Shown here piece after piece: positions 8,149 to 18,606 of a stretch of 64,000 bases of DNA (position 1 is its first letter; every line of letters starts with the position of its first letter). A model generated the notes under the pieces. The model was not told the origin of the DNA. It did no database searches and saw only the letters and a list, made by a program, of their open reading frames with translations. Both the position numbers and the translations under genes were made by a program. Origin of the DNA: Cobetia sp. L2A1 (GTDB taxonomy: Bacteria; Pseudomonadota; Gammaproteobacteria; Pseudomonadales; Halomonadaceae); contig NZ_CP047025.1 in assembly GCF_009796845.1 (NCBI RefSeq), positions 1,302,001 to 1,366,000 on the forward strand. Reading direction: 5' to 3'.

Positions 8149-8176
8149 GGTCAGCCATGTCGTTGACATGCTGATC
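8149..8176 (+). other. Intercistronic hairpin after the binding-protein gene
   Basis: Left arm GGTCAG-C-CATGTC and right arm GACATG-CTGATC around loop GTT: a 12-pair stem with one bulged C and one G-U pair, 11 bases past the stop. No T run follows, so it is more likely an mRNA-stabilising or partial attenuation hairpin that raises binding-protein yield over the permeases. The rest of the 8138-8416 gap shows no gene. Confidence 0.6.
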
Positions 8177-8416
8177 TCGCACCAAAGGCTCCCCGCCGCT
8201 CAGGCAAGATCACGCGACACTCATTCGATATGCACTTGATATGCACTCGAAAGTTGAATGTTACGCGGACATGAGCGGCGGGACCCCGTCAGGCGGTACC
8301 AGGCAACTTCCTCTCTATCAGGTTTCCCGCAACGTCCTCGCGGCGTGGCACGGACAGCCTTGGCCGGAAGTTCGCCCTTCATCGTCAGACGCTTCTACCG
8401 TATTGAAGGACTCACC

Positions 8417-9304
8417 ATGTCTACGAGAGCATCCGGACGCACCGTCGGGGGATTGCGAACCCTGTCGCTGCAAGCCCCAGCCGTTGGCCTGTTATTGATG
8501 TGGATGCTGATTCCACTGGCCATGACCCTGTGGTTCTCCTTCCAGCGTTACAACCTGTTGATGCCATCGGTCACCGGGTTTGCCGGTGTCGATAATTATT
8601 ACTACCTGTTGACTGATCCTTCTCTGTGGACGGCCATGGGTAACACGCTGTTGCTGGTGGGCTGGGTGCTGGTTGCCACGGTCGTGGGCGGTACCTTGCT
8701 GGCGGTACTTCTGCAGCAGGAATTCTTTGGACGCGGTGTCGCACGTCTGTTCGTCATCGCGCCGTTCTTCATCATGCCGACCGTGAGTGCACTGGTCTGG
8801 AAAAACATGATGATGCATCCGGTCAACGGCATCTTTGCCTGGATCGCCAGCCTGTTTGGTCTGCCGGCGATTGACTGGTTTGCCTCTCTGCCGCTGACCT
8901 CCGTGATCATCATCGTCACCTGGCAGTGGCTGCCGTTTGCGGTATTGATTCTGTTGACCGCCATCCAGTCACTGGATGACGACCAGGTCGAGGCCGCGCG
9001 TATGGATGGAGCTGGCCCGCTGGCCATCTTCTTCTACATCACGCTGCCACACCTCAAGCGCGCCATCAGCGTGGTGGTGATGATCGAGATGATCTTCCTG
9101 CTGACCATCTTCGCCGAGATATTCGTGACCACCTCGGGTGGCCCGGGCCTGGCGACGACCAACCTGGCCTACCTGATCTACATCCGCGCATTGCTGGACT
9201 TTGATGTGGGTGGTGCCTCTGCCGGTGGTGTGATCGCCATCATTCTGGCCAACATCGTCGCGTTCTTCCTGGTGCGTACCGTCGCCAAGAATCTTGAGAA
9301 TTGA
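8417..9304 (+). CDS. smoF: Polyol ABC transporter permease
   Basis: A 295-residue MalF-type permease with six predicted membrane segments (first at about 19-41) and the cytoplasmic EAA loop EAARMDGAGPLAIFFYITLP, which docks on the ATPase. The ATG at 8417 is preceded by GAAGGA; the frame is open 53 codons further upstream, but that extension is charged and not family-like. It pairs with the next gene to form the channel for sorbitol/mannitol-type polyols. Confidence 0.9.
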   Translation: MSTRASGRTVGGLRTLSLQAPAVGLLLMWMLIPLAMTLWFSFQRYNLLMPSVTGFAGVDNYYYLLTDPSLWTAMGNTLLLVGWVLVATVVGGTLLAVLLQQEFFGRGVARLFVIAPFFIMPTVSALVWKNMMMHPVNGIFAWIASLFGLPAIDWFASLPLTSVIIIVTWQWLPFAVLILLTAIQSLDDDQVEAARMDGAGPLAIFFYITLPHLKRAISVVVMIEMIFLLTIFAEIFVTTSGGPGLATTNLAYLIYIRALLDFDVGGASAGGVIAIILANIVAFFLVRTVAKNLEN

Positions 9305-9331
9305 TGACCCGCGCTCACACAGGGAGTCTGC

Positions 9332-10216
9332 ATGATGACTAGTTCAACCAATTCCGTGGCAGCTGCCAGCATGGCAGTGAATGCCAGCCGGGCTCGCCGC
9401 TCCGTCCTCAACCGCAAGCTGGTACTGACTCTGGTGGCGTGGACCATCGCGCTGATGATGTTCTTCCCGATCTTCTGGATGTTCCTCACCAGCTTCAAGA
9501 CTGAAGCGGAAGCGATTTCCACACCGCCGAGTCTGTTCTTCACGCCCAGCATCGATGGCTATATCGAGATTCAGGCACGGGCTGACTACTTCAAGTACGC
9601 CCTCAACAGTGTGGTGATCTCACTGGGTGCCACACTGCTGGCGCTGCTGATCGCCATTCCGTCGGCCTATTCGATGGCGTTCCTGCCGACCAAGCGCACC
9701 CAGACCACGCTGCTGTGGATGCTGTCGACCAAGATGCTGCCGTCCGTTGGCGTATTGCTGCCGGTCTATCTGATCTTCCGTGACCTGGGCCTGCTGGATA
9801 GCCGCACCGGCCTGATCATCATCTACATGCTGATGAACCTGCCGATCGTGGTCTGGATGCTTTACACCTTCTTCAAGGACATCCCGAAGGACATTCTGGA
9901 AGCCGGTCGCATGGACGGCGCCAGCACTTTGCAGGAAATCTTCTACCTGCTGTTGCCGCTGACGCTGCCGGGTATCGCATCGACAGGGTTGCTGTGCGTC
10001 ATTCTCAGCTGGAATGAGGCCTTCTGGAGTTTGAACCTGACTACGTCGAATGCTGCACCGTTGACCGCTTACATCGCCTCGTTCTCCAGTCCTGAAGGGC
10101 TGTTCTGGGCCAAGCTGTCAGCCGCCTCCACGCTTGCCGTCGCCCCGATACTCATCTTCGGCTGGATGACGCAGAAGCAGATGGTGCGGGGCTTGACCTT
10201 CGGCGCGGTGAAGTAA
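9332..10216 (+). CDS. smoG: Polyol ABC transporter permease
   Basis: A 294-residue MalG-type permease, the partner of the upstream permease. It has six membrane segments (first at about 29-51) and the EAA loop EAGRMDGASTLQEIFYLLLP. It starts MMTSS with GGGAG upstream, 27 bp after the preceding stop. The 129 bp before the ATPase gene hold no gene. Confidence 0.9.
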   Translation: MMTSSTNSVAAASMAVNASRARRSVLNRKLVLTLVAWTIALMMFFPIFWMFLTSFKTEAEAISTPPSLFFTPSIDGYIEIQARADYFKYALNSVVISLGATLLALLIAIPSAYSMAFLPTKRTQTTLLWMLSTKMLPSVGVLLPVYLIFRDLGLLDSRTGLIIIYMLMNLPIVVWMLYTFFKDIPKDILEAGRMDGASTLQEIFYLLLPLTLPGIASTGLLCVILSWNEAFWSLNLTTSNAAPLTAYIASFSSPEGLFWAKLSAASTLAVAPILIFGWMTQKQMVRGLTFGAVK

Positions 10217-10345
10217 TCCCTGGCCTCGTGCGAGCCACATTTTGGTCGTTACCGGAGTGCACCTGAACGCGAATGATGCGCTGGTGCCAATCCACAAAAT
10301 TTGCCATCGCCTGCTCTTGTGGCAGGCGCGGAAAGGAAGCTTACG

Positions 10346-11584
10346 ATGTCCACACTCACGCTCAAGAATATCGTCAAGGAATTCACCTCCGGCAGCGGGG
10401 CAAGCGCCTCCACGACCCAGGTCATCAAGGGTGTCGATCTTGAAGTAAAGGATCAGGAGTTCGTGGTATTTGTCGGGCCGTCCGGCTGTGGTAAATCCAC
10501 GCTGATGCGCATGATCGCGGGACTTGAGAATGCGACCTCCGGTGACATCCTGATCGACGGCCAGCGCATCAATGATGTAGGCCCTGCCGAGCGCGGCCTG
10601 GCAATGGTGTTCCAGAGCTACGCCCTGTATCCGCACATGACCGTGGGCGAGAACATGGGCTTCAGCTTGAAGCTTGCCGGTGTCTCCAAGGAAGAGCGTG
10701 CCAATAAGGTCAATGCGGCGGCTGACGTGCTGCAGCTGGGGCCGCTGCTGGACCGCAAGCCCAAGGCACTCTCCGGTGGTCAGCGTCAGCGGGTCGCCAT
10801 CGGCCGCGCCATTGTGCGTAACCCGAGCATCTTCCTGTTTGATGAGCCGCTCTCGAATCTGGATGCCGCCCTGCGCGTACAGATGCGTATCGAGCTGGCG
10901 CGTCTGCATGCCGAACTCAAGGCCACCATGATCTACGTGACCCACGACCAGATTGAAGCCATGACCATGGCAGACAAGATTGTCGTGCTGCAAGGTGGCG
11001 TGGTCGAGCAGATCGGTTCGCCGATGGAGCTTTACCACCATCCGCGCAACCGCTTCGTGGCAGGCTTCATTGGCTCGCCGAAGATGAACTTCCTTGATGT
11101 GACTGTCACGGACGTGCAGGCCGAAGGCATAACGGTACGTCTGCCGGATGACAGCGAGAGCCTGGTTCGAGTCGCTGGCCAGCCCGAGGCCGGCTCGGCA
11201 GTCAGCGTGGGTGATCGTCTGACAATGGGCGTGCGTCCGGAGCACCTCATCCTGGATGACAGTGGTCCGTTGAGTGGACAGGTCCAGGTCATCGAGCGTC
11301 TGGGCGGAGTGACCTCCCTGTACCTGGCATCGCCGGATGGCTCTGGTGACGGCAAGATAGGGGGTCTCAAGTCTGACGACCAGGCAGATAGCGGTTGGAT
11401 TCTGATCGCTGGCGGTGATGTGGCGAGCCGTGTCGGGGATAATATCCGCTATAACTTCGATGCGGCGCGTGCTCACCTGTTCACGAGTGATGACCTGGCG
11501 TTGCCAAGTCTTGATCGCCATCCGCTGACAGGTCTGACACGTCAGGACAACTCTCTCTCCAGCGTGCAGGCGGCAGACGTATGA
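10346..11584 (+). CDS. smoK: Polyol ABC transporter ATP-binding protein
   Basis: A 412-residue MalK/UgpC-type ATPase: Walker [11 protein letters not shown]-loop [13 protein letters not shown], signature LSGGQRQRV, Walker [13 protein letters not shown] and H-loop THDQ. The C-terminal regulatory TOBE region is about 40 residues longer than in typical SmoK/MalK proteins (usually near 330-370), with an extra [15 protein letters not shown] segment. GAAAGGAAGC gives the ribosome-binding site for the ATG at 10346. Its stop overlaps the start of the HAD gene (ATGA), so the two are translationally coupled. Confidence 0.9.
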   Translation: MSTLTLKNIVKEFTSGSGASASTTQVIKGVDLEVKDQEFVVFVGPSGCGKSTLMRMIAGLENATSGDILIDGQRINDVGPAERGLAMVFQSYALYPHMTVGENMGFSLKLAGVSKEERANKVNAAADVLQLGPLLDRKPKALSGGQRQRVAIGRAIVRNPSIFLFDEPLSNLDAALRVQMRIELARLHAELKATMIYVTHDQIEAMTMADKIVVLQGGVVEQIGSPMELYHHPRNRFVAGFIGSPKMNFLDVTVTDVQAEGITVRLPDDSESLVRVAGQPEAGSAVSVGDRLTMGVRPEHLILDDSGPLSGQVQVIERLGGVTSLYLASPDGSGDGKIGGLKSDDQADSGWILIAGGDVASRVGDNIRYNFDAARAHLFTSDDLALPSLDRHPLTGLTRQDNSLSSVQAADV

Positions 11585-12354
11585 GTAGCGGCGAGAGGAG
11601 ATCCATCCATGCTCAATCATTCGGTGCAGGCGCCCTCGCGGATGGCGACACAGGCAAGCCGTTGCGTCAGGTGATTTTCGACTGTGATGGTGTGCTGGTC
11701 GACAGTGAAGTGCTGGCCGAGCAAGTGCTGACGCAGCAGCTGGCAGAGTGGTTGCCGGATCTGGACGCTGAAGCTGAGTTGCGCACGGCATTGGGTATGA
11801 CGACCGATGCCATCCTGGGGCACCTTGAGGCCATGAGCGCGCATCAGTTACCGATGCAGGCACTGGAGCGTATCGACTCGGCCATCGAATCACGACTGGC
11901 AGATGAACTTGCCGCCATTGATGGCGTGGCAGAGTTGCTGGAGCAGCTTTCGTTGCAGGGCATGGCAATGGCGATCGTCTCCAATAGCTCAGCGCGACGG
12001 GTGAAAGCCTCTCTGGCGGCAACGGGGCTGGATCGTTGGTTGGGCTCGGTACCGCTCTTCACGGCTGAGCAGGTCGCCGTGCCGAAACCAGCCCCTGATG
12101 TCTATCAGCTGGCCTTGCGCCGTCTGGGGCGTGATGTGAGCGAGTGTGTCGTGGTCGAAGACAGTCTGGCGGGCGTCACGGCTGCCGTGGCGGCAGGCCT
12201 GCGGGTGATTGGTTTTACCGGGGCTGGTCACATCCCGGCGGGCCATGATGTCTCTCAGCGTGAGGCAGGTGCCTGGCAATCCACCGCGAATATGGCGGAA
12301 GTGTCCACCATGATAAGCGGCTTGCTCACGGATGATGCGCTAGCAAAGGAGTGA
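11581..12354 (+). CDS. HAD-superfamily phosphatase (subfamily IA)
   Basis: A 257-residue HAD hydrolase. Motif I is [11 protein letters not shown] (nucleophile Asp at about residue 36), motif II IVSNSS, the conserved Lys is in [10 protein letters not shown], and the acidic motif IV is [10 protein letters not shown]. About 27 residues precede the usual family start. It overlaps the ATPase stop by four bases and is followed after four bases by the dehydrogenase, so it belongs to the polyol operon. Probable substrates are sugar or polyol phosphates (for example sorbitol- or fructose-phosphate side products), but the exact one cannot be read from sequence. Confidence 0.85.
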   Translation: MSSGERRSIHAQSFGAGALADGDTGKPLRQVIFDCDGVLVDSEVLAEQVLTQQLAEWLPDLDAEAELRTALGMTTDAILGHLEAMSAHQLPMQALERIDSAIESRLADELAAIDGVAELLEQLSLQGMAMAIVSNSSARRVKASLAATGLDRWLGSVPLFTAEQVAVPKPAPDVYQLALRRLGRDVSECVVVEDSLAGVTAAVAAGLRVIGFTGAGHIPAGHDVSQREAGAWQSTANMAEVSTMISGLLTDDALAKE

Positions 12355-12358
12355 TCGC

Positions 12359-13207
12359 ATGAGCCAGATGACAGCACACACCGTCAATAGCGCTCATCGA
12401 CCTCGTGATGTTGCGTCTCGTAAGCTGGTCGGCAAGGTTGCCGTAGTGACGGGCGGTGCCGGGGGTATCGGTCTGGCAATTGCCACACGCTATGTGCAGG
12501 AAGGCGCCAGCGTGGCGTTGGCAGACATCGACATCGAGAGTGCGAATCGCTCGGCAGTGGCATTGCGACAGCAGGAAGGGCCGCAGGCTCGCGTGTTGGC
12601 AGTGGAATTGGATGTCACGTCCAGTGTCTCGCGTCAGAGCATGATCGAGTGTGTCCAGGCGCAATTGGGACCGATCGACATTCTGGTCAACAATGCGGCG
12701 GTCTTTGACATGGCGCCCGTGCTGGAGGTCAGTGAAGGCATGCTGCATACCATGCTGGCAGTCAATGTCGAGGGGGTGTTCTTTACGCTGCAAGCGGTGG
12801 CAAGAACGATGGTCGAGCGCGGGCAGGGCGGGCGCATCATCAACATGGCTTCGCAGGCCGGACGTCGCGGTGAAGCGCTGGTCAGCGCCTATTGCGCCTC
12901 CAAGGCAGCAGTGATCAGTCTGACGCAATCCTGTGGGCTTGATCTCATCAAGCACGGCATCAACGTCAATGGCATTGCGCCCGGCGTTGTGGATACCCCA
13001 ATGTGGGACGAGGTGGATGCACTCTTTGCGCACCATGAGCATCGACCGTTGGGTGAAAAGAAGCGTCTGGTCGGGGAGGCTGTGCCCTTTGGGCGTATGG
13101 GACGCCCCGAGGACCATGCGGGAGCCGCTGTATTCCTGGCCTGTGAAGACAGCGATTTTGTCGTTGCCCAGACACTCAATGTCGACGGTGGCAACTGGAT
13201 GAGCTAA
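12359..13207 (+). CDS. smoS: SDR polyol dehydrogenase (sorbitol dehydrogenase type)
   Basis: A 282-residue short-chain dehydrogenase: cofactor loop TGGAGGIGLA (about residues 36-45), an aspartate after the second strand (ALADIDIES) favouring NAD, NNAAV, catalytic Ser in NMASQAGRRG and YCASK. It resembles SmoS-type sorbitol (L-iditol 2-) dehydrogenases that oxidise sorbitol to fructose and galactitol to tagatose. An N-terminal extension of about 20 residues precedes the fold. AAAGGAG lies ahead of the ATG, immediately after the HAD gene. Assignment to sorbitol relies on the operon; SDR substrate calls are otherwise weak. Confidence 0.8.
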   Translation: MSQMTAHTVNSAHRPRDVASRKLVGKVAVVTGGAGGIGLAIATRYVQEGASVALADIDIESANRSAVALRQQEGPQARVLAVELDVTSSVSRQSMIECVQAQLGPIDILVNNAAVFDMAPVLEVSEGMLHTMLAVNVEGVFFTLQAVARTMVERGQGGRIINMASQAGRRGEALVSAYCASKAAVISLTQSCGLDLIKHGINVNGIAPGVVDTPMWDEVDALFAHHEHRPLGEKKRLVGEAVPFGRMGRPEDHAGAAVFLACEDSDFVVAQTLNVDGGNWMS

Positions 13208-13265
13208 GGATGAGGAACCGTTCCTTCCTGTTGCAAGGGTGTGCATCCATGAATGAGGTAGTCAC

Positions 13266-13976
13266 GTGACATCTTTACCCAATTCCCGTCTGGCCCACAT
13301 GATGCCGGAACTTGGTGATATGGCCAGCCGCCTATTGGCACAACACGCGCAAAGTCAGCGTGCGCGGACGGTTGTGGCCTTGGCAGGACCGCCCGCGGCA
13401 GGCAAGTCGACGCTCTCGGAGCGCCTCTGCGAGGCATTGAATACGCTGGAAGCCGATATTGCCGTGGTAGTACCGATGGACGGCTATCACTTCGACAATG
13501 CTGTACTTGCTCCGCGCGGGCTGTTGGACATCAAGGGGGCTCCGGAAACCTTTGATGCCGAGGGGCTGCGCCGGGACCTGATACGTGTGCGTGAAAACTC
13601 CGGCTCGGTCGCCGTGCCGGTGTTCGATCGGCCGCTTGATCTGGCCCGTGCCGGTGGACGTGTCGTCGAACCCCATCACCGTATCGTGCTGGTGGAGGGT
13701 AATTACCTGCTGCTTGAGCACCCGCCGTGGAGTACGCATTCGGCGCTGTATGACCTGAGTATCTTTCTGGATATCGAAGATGAGGTGCTGATACCTCGCC
13801 TTCTGAACCGTTGGCGCGAAATGGGTCAGGACGCACGCGGTGCGTATGCCCTCACGTATCACAAGGACATGCTCAATGCGCACTTGATCAAGACCAGCTC
13901 GCGTGCTGCCGACTGGCGTTGGCGTCTTGCAGACGCACCCATTGTCCAGGAAGACACGCTACCTCCCTCGATTTGA
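13266..13976 (+). CDS. P-loop sugar/nucleoside kinase (FrcK/uridine-kinase-like)
   Basis: A 236-residue kinase of the nucleoside/pantothenate-kinase-like P-loop group. It has Walker A AGPPAAGKST (about residues 40-49), the VVPMDGYHFDN motif characteristic of this group, PVFDRPLDLA and VLVEGNYLLLE. Such proteins (FrcK type) are encoded with fructose or polyol transporters. Here it takes the place that a PfkB fructokinase (MtlZ) holds in Pseudomonas mannitol operons, so fructose phosphorylation is a reasonable guess. The start is GTG with GAGG upstream. It lies between the dehydrogenase and mannitol dehydrogenase genes on the same strand. Confidence 0.75.
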   Translation: MTSLPNSRLAHMMPELGDMASRLLAQHAQSQRARTVVALAGPPAAGKSTLSERLCEALNTLEADIAVVVPMDGYHFDNAVLAPRGLLDIKGAPETFDAEGLRRDLIRVRENSGSVAVPVFDRPLDLARAGGRVVEPHHRIVLVEGNYLLLEHPPWSTHSALYDLSIFLDIEDEVLIPRLLNRWREMGQDARGAYALTYHKDMLNAHLIKTSSRAADWRWRLADAPIVQEDTLPPSI

Positions 13977-14041
13977 TTTGCCAGCGGTTGTTTACGGTCC
14001 TTGCTGTTGTTCATAGCCTTACTGTCCCAAGGAGAGCCACC

Positions 14042-15640
14042 ATGACGGTGTCGACATCTACACCTTCTGCTTGCGTGTCCCTGACTCAAGCAGTGCTGGA
14101 TAAGCCGCAGGGGCTGAGCAACCACATTGCCCTGCCGACATATGACCGTCGCAGTCTCACCGCCGGTATCGTGCACTTTGGTGTCGGTGGCTTTCATCGT
14201 GCTCATCAAGCGATGTATCTAGATCAGTTGATGAACCAGGGCGAGGCACATGATTGGGGTATCGTGGGCGTTGGCGCGATGCCTGGTGATCGGCGCATGC
14301 AGGAGGCACTGGCGGCTCAAGACTATCTGTTCACACTGATGGTCAAGCACTCGGACGGGCGTATCGACGCGCGAGTGATCGGTAGCATGATCGATTATCT
14401 GTTCGCCCCGGATGACCCGGAGGCCGTCATCGAGCGCCTGTGTGATCCCGCAATTCGTATCGTCTCGCTGACCGTGACGGAAGGCGGCTACAACTTCCAC
14501 CAGATCACCGGCGACTATGACGTGGATGCCCCTGCCGTCGTGCATGACCTGGCCAATCCGACACGGCCGCAAACCACTTTCGGACTGGTCATCGAAGCAC
14601 TGGTTCGCCGCCGTCAGCGCGGCATCGCGCCTTTCACCATCATGTCCTGCGATAACATCCAGGGGAATGGTGATGTGGCGAGTCGTATGTTCGTCGCACA
14701 TGCACGTGCACTGGATGCGCAGCGCACCGCTGACAGCGATGCCGGGACGGGCGGACTGGGTGACTGGATCGCCAGTCATGTCAGCTTCCCCAATTCAATG
14801 GTGGATCGCATCACGCCTGTCACCACGCAGGAGGACATTGCGCTGCTGGAGTCATCGTTCGGACTGACAGACCGCTGGCCCGTCACCTGCGAACCGTTCA
14901 CTCAATGGGTGTTGGAAGATCATTTTGGTCATACTGCTGGTGGGGAAGAGAGAGGAGGAGAGGCTGAGCGCCGCCCAGCCTTTGAAAAGGTGGGGGTCCA
15001 GTTGGTCGACGATGTTGTGCCCTATGAGCTGATGAAGCTGCGCCTGCTCAATGCCAGTCACCAGGCATTGACCTACCTTGGGTATCTTGCCGGCTTCCGT
15101 TATGCCCATGAAGTCTGCCAGGACTCCCTCTTCATCGACTTCCTGCTTGCCTATATGGATCGCGAAGCGACCCCGACGTTGAGTCCGTTGCCGGGAGTCG
15201 ATCTTGCCGCTTATAAGCGTACGCTGATTGAACGGTTTGCCAATCCGAATATCCGCGATACGCTCGCAAGACTGTGTGCCGAGTCCTCTGACCGCATTCC
15301 CAAGTGGCTGGTGCCGGTGGTCCATCAGCAGCTGGCGGCCGAAGGCGATGTGCGTCTGTGCGCTGCCATCATCGCCAGCTGGGCGCGTTATGCCGAAGGT
15401 ATTGATGAGCAGGGTGAGGCCATTGCGGTGGTGGATCGTCTGAGCGAGCGACTGACGCGTATCGCGTTGACGCAAAAAGCGCATCCGCTGGCCTTCCTGG
15501 AGCAACAGGATCTCTTCGGGGATCTGGCGACGGTGCCGTGCTTTGCCGACGCATATGTCGCGGTACTCAATGATTTGCATCAGCTGGGCGCACGTGTGGC
15601 ACTCGAACGCTTGATGGCGTCTCTCGATGCCTCTCGTTGA
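14042..15640 (+). CDS. mtlK: Mannitol 2-dehydrogenase
   Basis: A 532-residue long-chain polyol dehydrogenase. It shows the N-terminal Rossmann motif HFGVGGFHRAHQA, TEGGYN, SCDNIQGNG and the catalytic segment KLRLLNASHQALTYLG with the Lys-Asn-His triad of this family. It oxidises mannitol to fructose (and often arabitol to xylulose) with NAD. It is longer than the usual 480-495 residues. Extra residues include AQRTADSDAGTGG near 225 and a charged stretch EERGGEAERR near 305, both likely surface loops. The ATG at 14042 has AAGGAGAGCC upstream; the frame is open further upstream, but only into the kinase gene. Confidence 0.9.
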   Translation: MTVSTSTPSACVSLTQAVLDKPQGLSNHIALPTYDRRSLTAGIVHFGVGGFHRAHQAMYLDQLMNQGEAHDWGIVGVGAMPGDRRMQEALAAQDYLFTLMVKHSDGRIDARVIGSMIDYLFAPDDPEAVIERLCDPAIRIVSLTVTEGGYNFHQITGDYDVDAPAVVHDLANPTRPQTTFGLVIEALVRRRQRGIAPFTIMSCDNIQGNGDVASRMFVAHARALDAQRTADSDAGTGGLGDWIASHVSFPNSMVDRITPVTTQEDIALLESSFGLTDRWPVTCEPFTQWVLEDHFGHTAGGEERGGEAERRPAFEKVGVQLVDDVVPYELMKLRLLNASHQALTYLGYLAGFRYAHEVCQDSLFIDFLLAYMDREATPTLSPLPGVDLAAYKRTLIERFANPNIRDTLARLCAESSDRIPKWLVPVVHQQLAAEGDVRLCAAIIASWARYAEGIDEQGEAIAVVDRLSERLTRIALTQKAHPLAFLEQQDLFGDLATVPCFADAYVAVLNDLHQLGARVALERLMASLDASR

Positions 15641-15691
15641 GCCACCCGCCTGTCTGAGTGTTGGCTTTCATATCGAGCAGGGAGAGGGCGC

Positions 15692-17203
15692 ATGTTGGTA
15701 GGGATAGATTGCGGCACCCAGAGCACCAAGGTCGTGATTGTGGACCCCGCGCTCGGGCATATCATCGGCCAGGGCCAGCGCAGCCATGAGCTGCACGAGG
15801 GCGCGAACGGTCGGCGTGAGCAGGCCCCCGCTGACTGGATCGCGGCACTGGAAGGTGCCCTTGATGATGCACTGGCGGCAGGCCAGATCGATCCGCAACG
15901 GATTCAGGCCATCGGCGTGTCAGGTCAGCAGCATGGCATGGTCGCGCTTGATGCTGAAGGCGTGCCGCTCTATCCCGCCAAGCTGTGGTGCGATACTGAA
16001 ACCAGTGAGCATAACGCCGCACTCATCGAGGCATTGGGCGGCGAGCGCGGCTGCCTCGACGCTCTTGGGCTCGTGCTACAAACTGGCTATACGGCTTCCA
16101 AGGTCGCTTGGTTGCGGGAGCAGCATCCTGAGCGATACCAGCAGATTGCCACCTTGCTACTGCCTCACGACTACCTCAATTTCTGGCTGACCGGCGAGCG
16201 CGTCACCGAGCGCGGTGATGCCTCGGGGACGGGCTATTTCGATACCCGCCGACAGCAATGGCATCAGGAAGTCTTTCATCTCATTGCACCGGAACTGGAC
16301 GCACGTCGCGTACTGCCGAGGATAATCGAGTCGCATGAGCCGGCCGGGCGGGTACGCTCAGAGATCGCCGCACGGTTTGGCCTGCGCGAGGATGTGATTG
16401 TCTCCAGCGGTGGTGGCGACAACATGATGAGTGCCATCGGTACCGGCAACATTGCGCCAGGGCGCGTGACACTGAGCATGGGAACGTCGGGCACGGTCTG
16501 CGCCTGGTCCACTGACTATCCTGATGGATGTGATTCGCAGGTGGCGAGTTTCAGCTCAAGCGATGGTGGCTGGTTACCGCTGGTGTGCACCATGAACGTC
16601 ACCTCGGCCACTACGCGGGTGCGTGAGATGTTTGGCCTTGATGTCACGGCTTTCTCTGCGCAGGTCGCACGCTCGCCGCGTGGTGCGCAGGGCGTGCAGG
16701 TACTGCCCTTTTTCAATGGCGAGCGTGTGCCGATGTTGCCGAGAGCCGAGGCTAGCTTCCACGGCCTCGACAGTCGCAATACCACCCCCGCGAACCTGTG
16801 CCGTGCCACCATGGAAGGTGCCAGCTACGGACTGCGTTATGCACTGGAATGTCTCGGACCGCTGGGTGCCAATGCACGCCAGATACGCGTGGTGGGAGGC
16901 GGTGCCAAGAGCCCGCTATGGCGACAGATGCTGTCGGATATGCTCAATATCGAGGTGGTGTGTCCACAGGTCTCAGAAGCGGCTGCGCTGGGTGCGGCGA
17001 TTCAGGCCGCTTGGTGTCTTGGGCATCAACAGGGCAGTGGGGCGACACTGAACAGCATATGTGAGCGGCTGGTGACACTGGACCTTGCGACGCGAACACT
17101 GCCTGACGCAGCCGGTGTCGCTGACTACCGTAGTGGCTATGAGCGTTACCGCACGCTGCTGAGAGATGTTCACGGCATCCCCATGGGGGGCGCGGTAGAT
17201 TGA
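15692..17203 (+). CDS. xylB: Xylulokinase
   Basis: A 503-residue FGGY-family kinase. The N-terminal phosphate loop is GIDCGTQSTKVVIVD, followed by GVSGQQHGMVALD and LWCDTETSEHN (xylulokinase-type substrate region), then GTSGTVCAWS and the C-terminal adenosine region GGGAKSPLWRQMLSDML. It phosphorylates D-xylulose produced from arabitol by the polyol dehydrogenases. It is the last gene of the polyol operon, with AGGGAGAGGGCGC before the ATG and a strong terminator after it. Confidence 0.92.
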   Translation: MLVGIDCGTQSTKVVIVDPALGHIIGQGQRSHELHEGANGRREQAPADWIAALEGALDDALAAGQIDPQRIQAIGVSGQQHGMVALDAEGVPLYPAKLWCDTETSEHNAALIEALGGERGCLDALGLVLQTGYTASKVAWLREQHPERYQQIATLLLPHDYLNFWLTGERVTERGDASGTGYFDTRRQQWHQEVFHLIAPELDARRVLPRIIESHEPAGRVRSEIAARFGLREDVIVSSGGGDNMMSAIGTGNIAPGRVTLSMGTSGTVCAWSTDYPDGCDSQVASFSSSDGGWLPLVCTMNVTSATTRVREMFGLDVTAFSAQVARSPRGAQGVQVLPFFNGERVPMLPRAEASFHGLDSRNTTPANLCRATMEGASYGLRYALECLGPLGANARQIRVVGGGAKSPLWRQMLSDMLNIEVVCPQVSEAAALGAAIQAAWCLGHQQGSGATLNSICERLVTLDLATRTLPDAAGVADYRSGYERYRTLLRDVHGIPMGGAVD

Positions 17204-17216
17204 TGTGATTCTCGCA

Positions 17217-17255
17217 AAACGCCCCGCCTCTGAGCGATCAGAAGGCGGGGCGTTT
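17217..17255. terminator. Bidirectional terminator between xylB and gpr
   Basis: Stem CGCCCCGCCT/AGGCGGGGCG flanked by AAA and TTT, with an inner CTGA/TCAG pairing in the loop. It closes the polyol operon and the convergent aldo-keto reductase gene. Confidence 0.85.
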
Positions 17256-17311
17256 GTGTGTCAGAGTATCAGTTCTGCTCGATCTGGCCTTCAGGCCTGG
17301 AGTCATGCGTC

Positions 17312-18340
<1,029 letters not shown>

Positions 18341-18480
18341 GAGGGAATCCCTTCTGGCGCGCCGCTGGGCTCGGTCAAGTCAGGCAGCGCTATCGATGAG
18401 CCGGGCCGATGCACTGCGCACCGGTTGTCATGCCAGTCTAGGACGCTAGGCGGGCCCTGATAAGCCATGCTCAGCGAATA

Positions 18481-18504
18481 GATTGTTTGCTATAACAGAC
18501 AATC
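18481..18504. promoter_or_regulatory. LysR-type operator candidate between gpr and its divergent regulator
   Basis: Arms GATTGTTTG (18481-18489) and CAGACAATC (18496-18504) form a nine-base inverted repeat with one mismatch around CTATAA. ATTGT-N12-ACAAT fits a LysR-type recognition palindrome. It lies about 140 bp from the gpr start and 103 bp from the regulator start. Confidence 0.55.
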
Positions 18505-18606
18505 ACCACAGACCCGTGAGTGTAGAAAGAGGTCAGGAAGCGGCAAGAAAGAGGTCAGCTCGTTGGTTCGTAAAGAGTGGCACGTCAGTACACGGCAGGA
18601 GTCCTC

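Noticed and set aside
10118..12022. Long minus-strand frame (634 codons) opposite smoK and the HAD gene
   Set aside because: It is the reverse complement of well-supported coding sequence, has no family features and its composition (His, Arg, Pro, Gln rich) is that of an antisense shadow.
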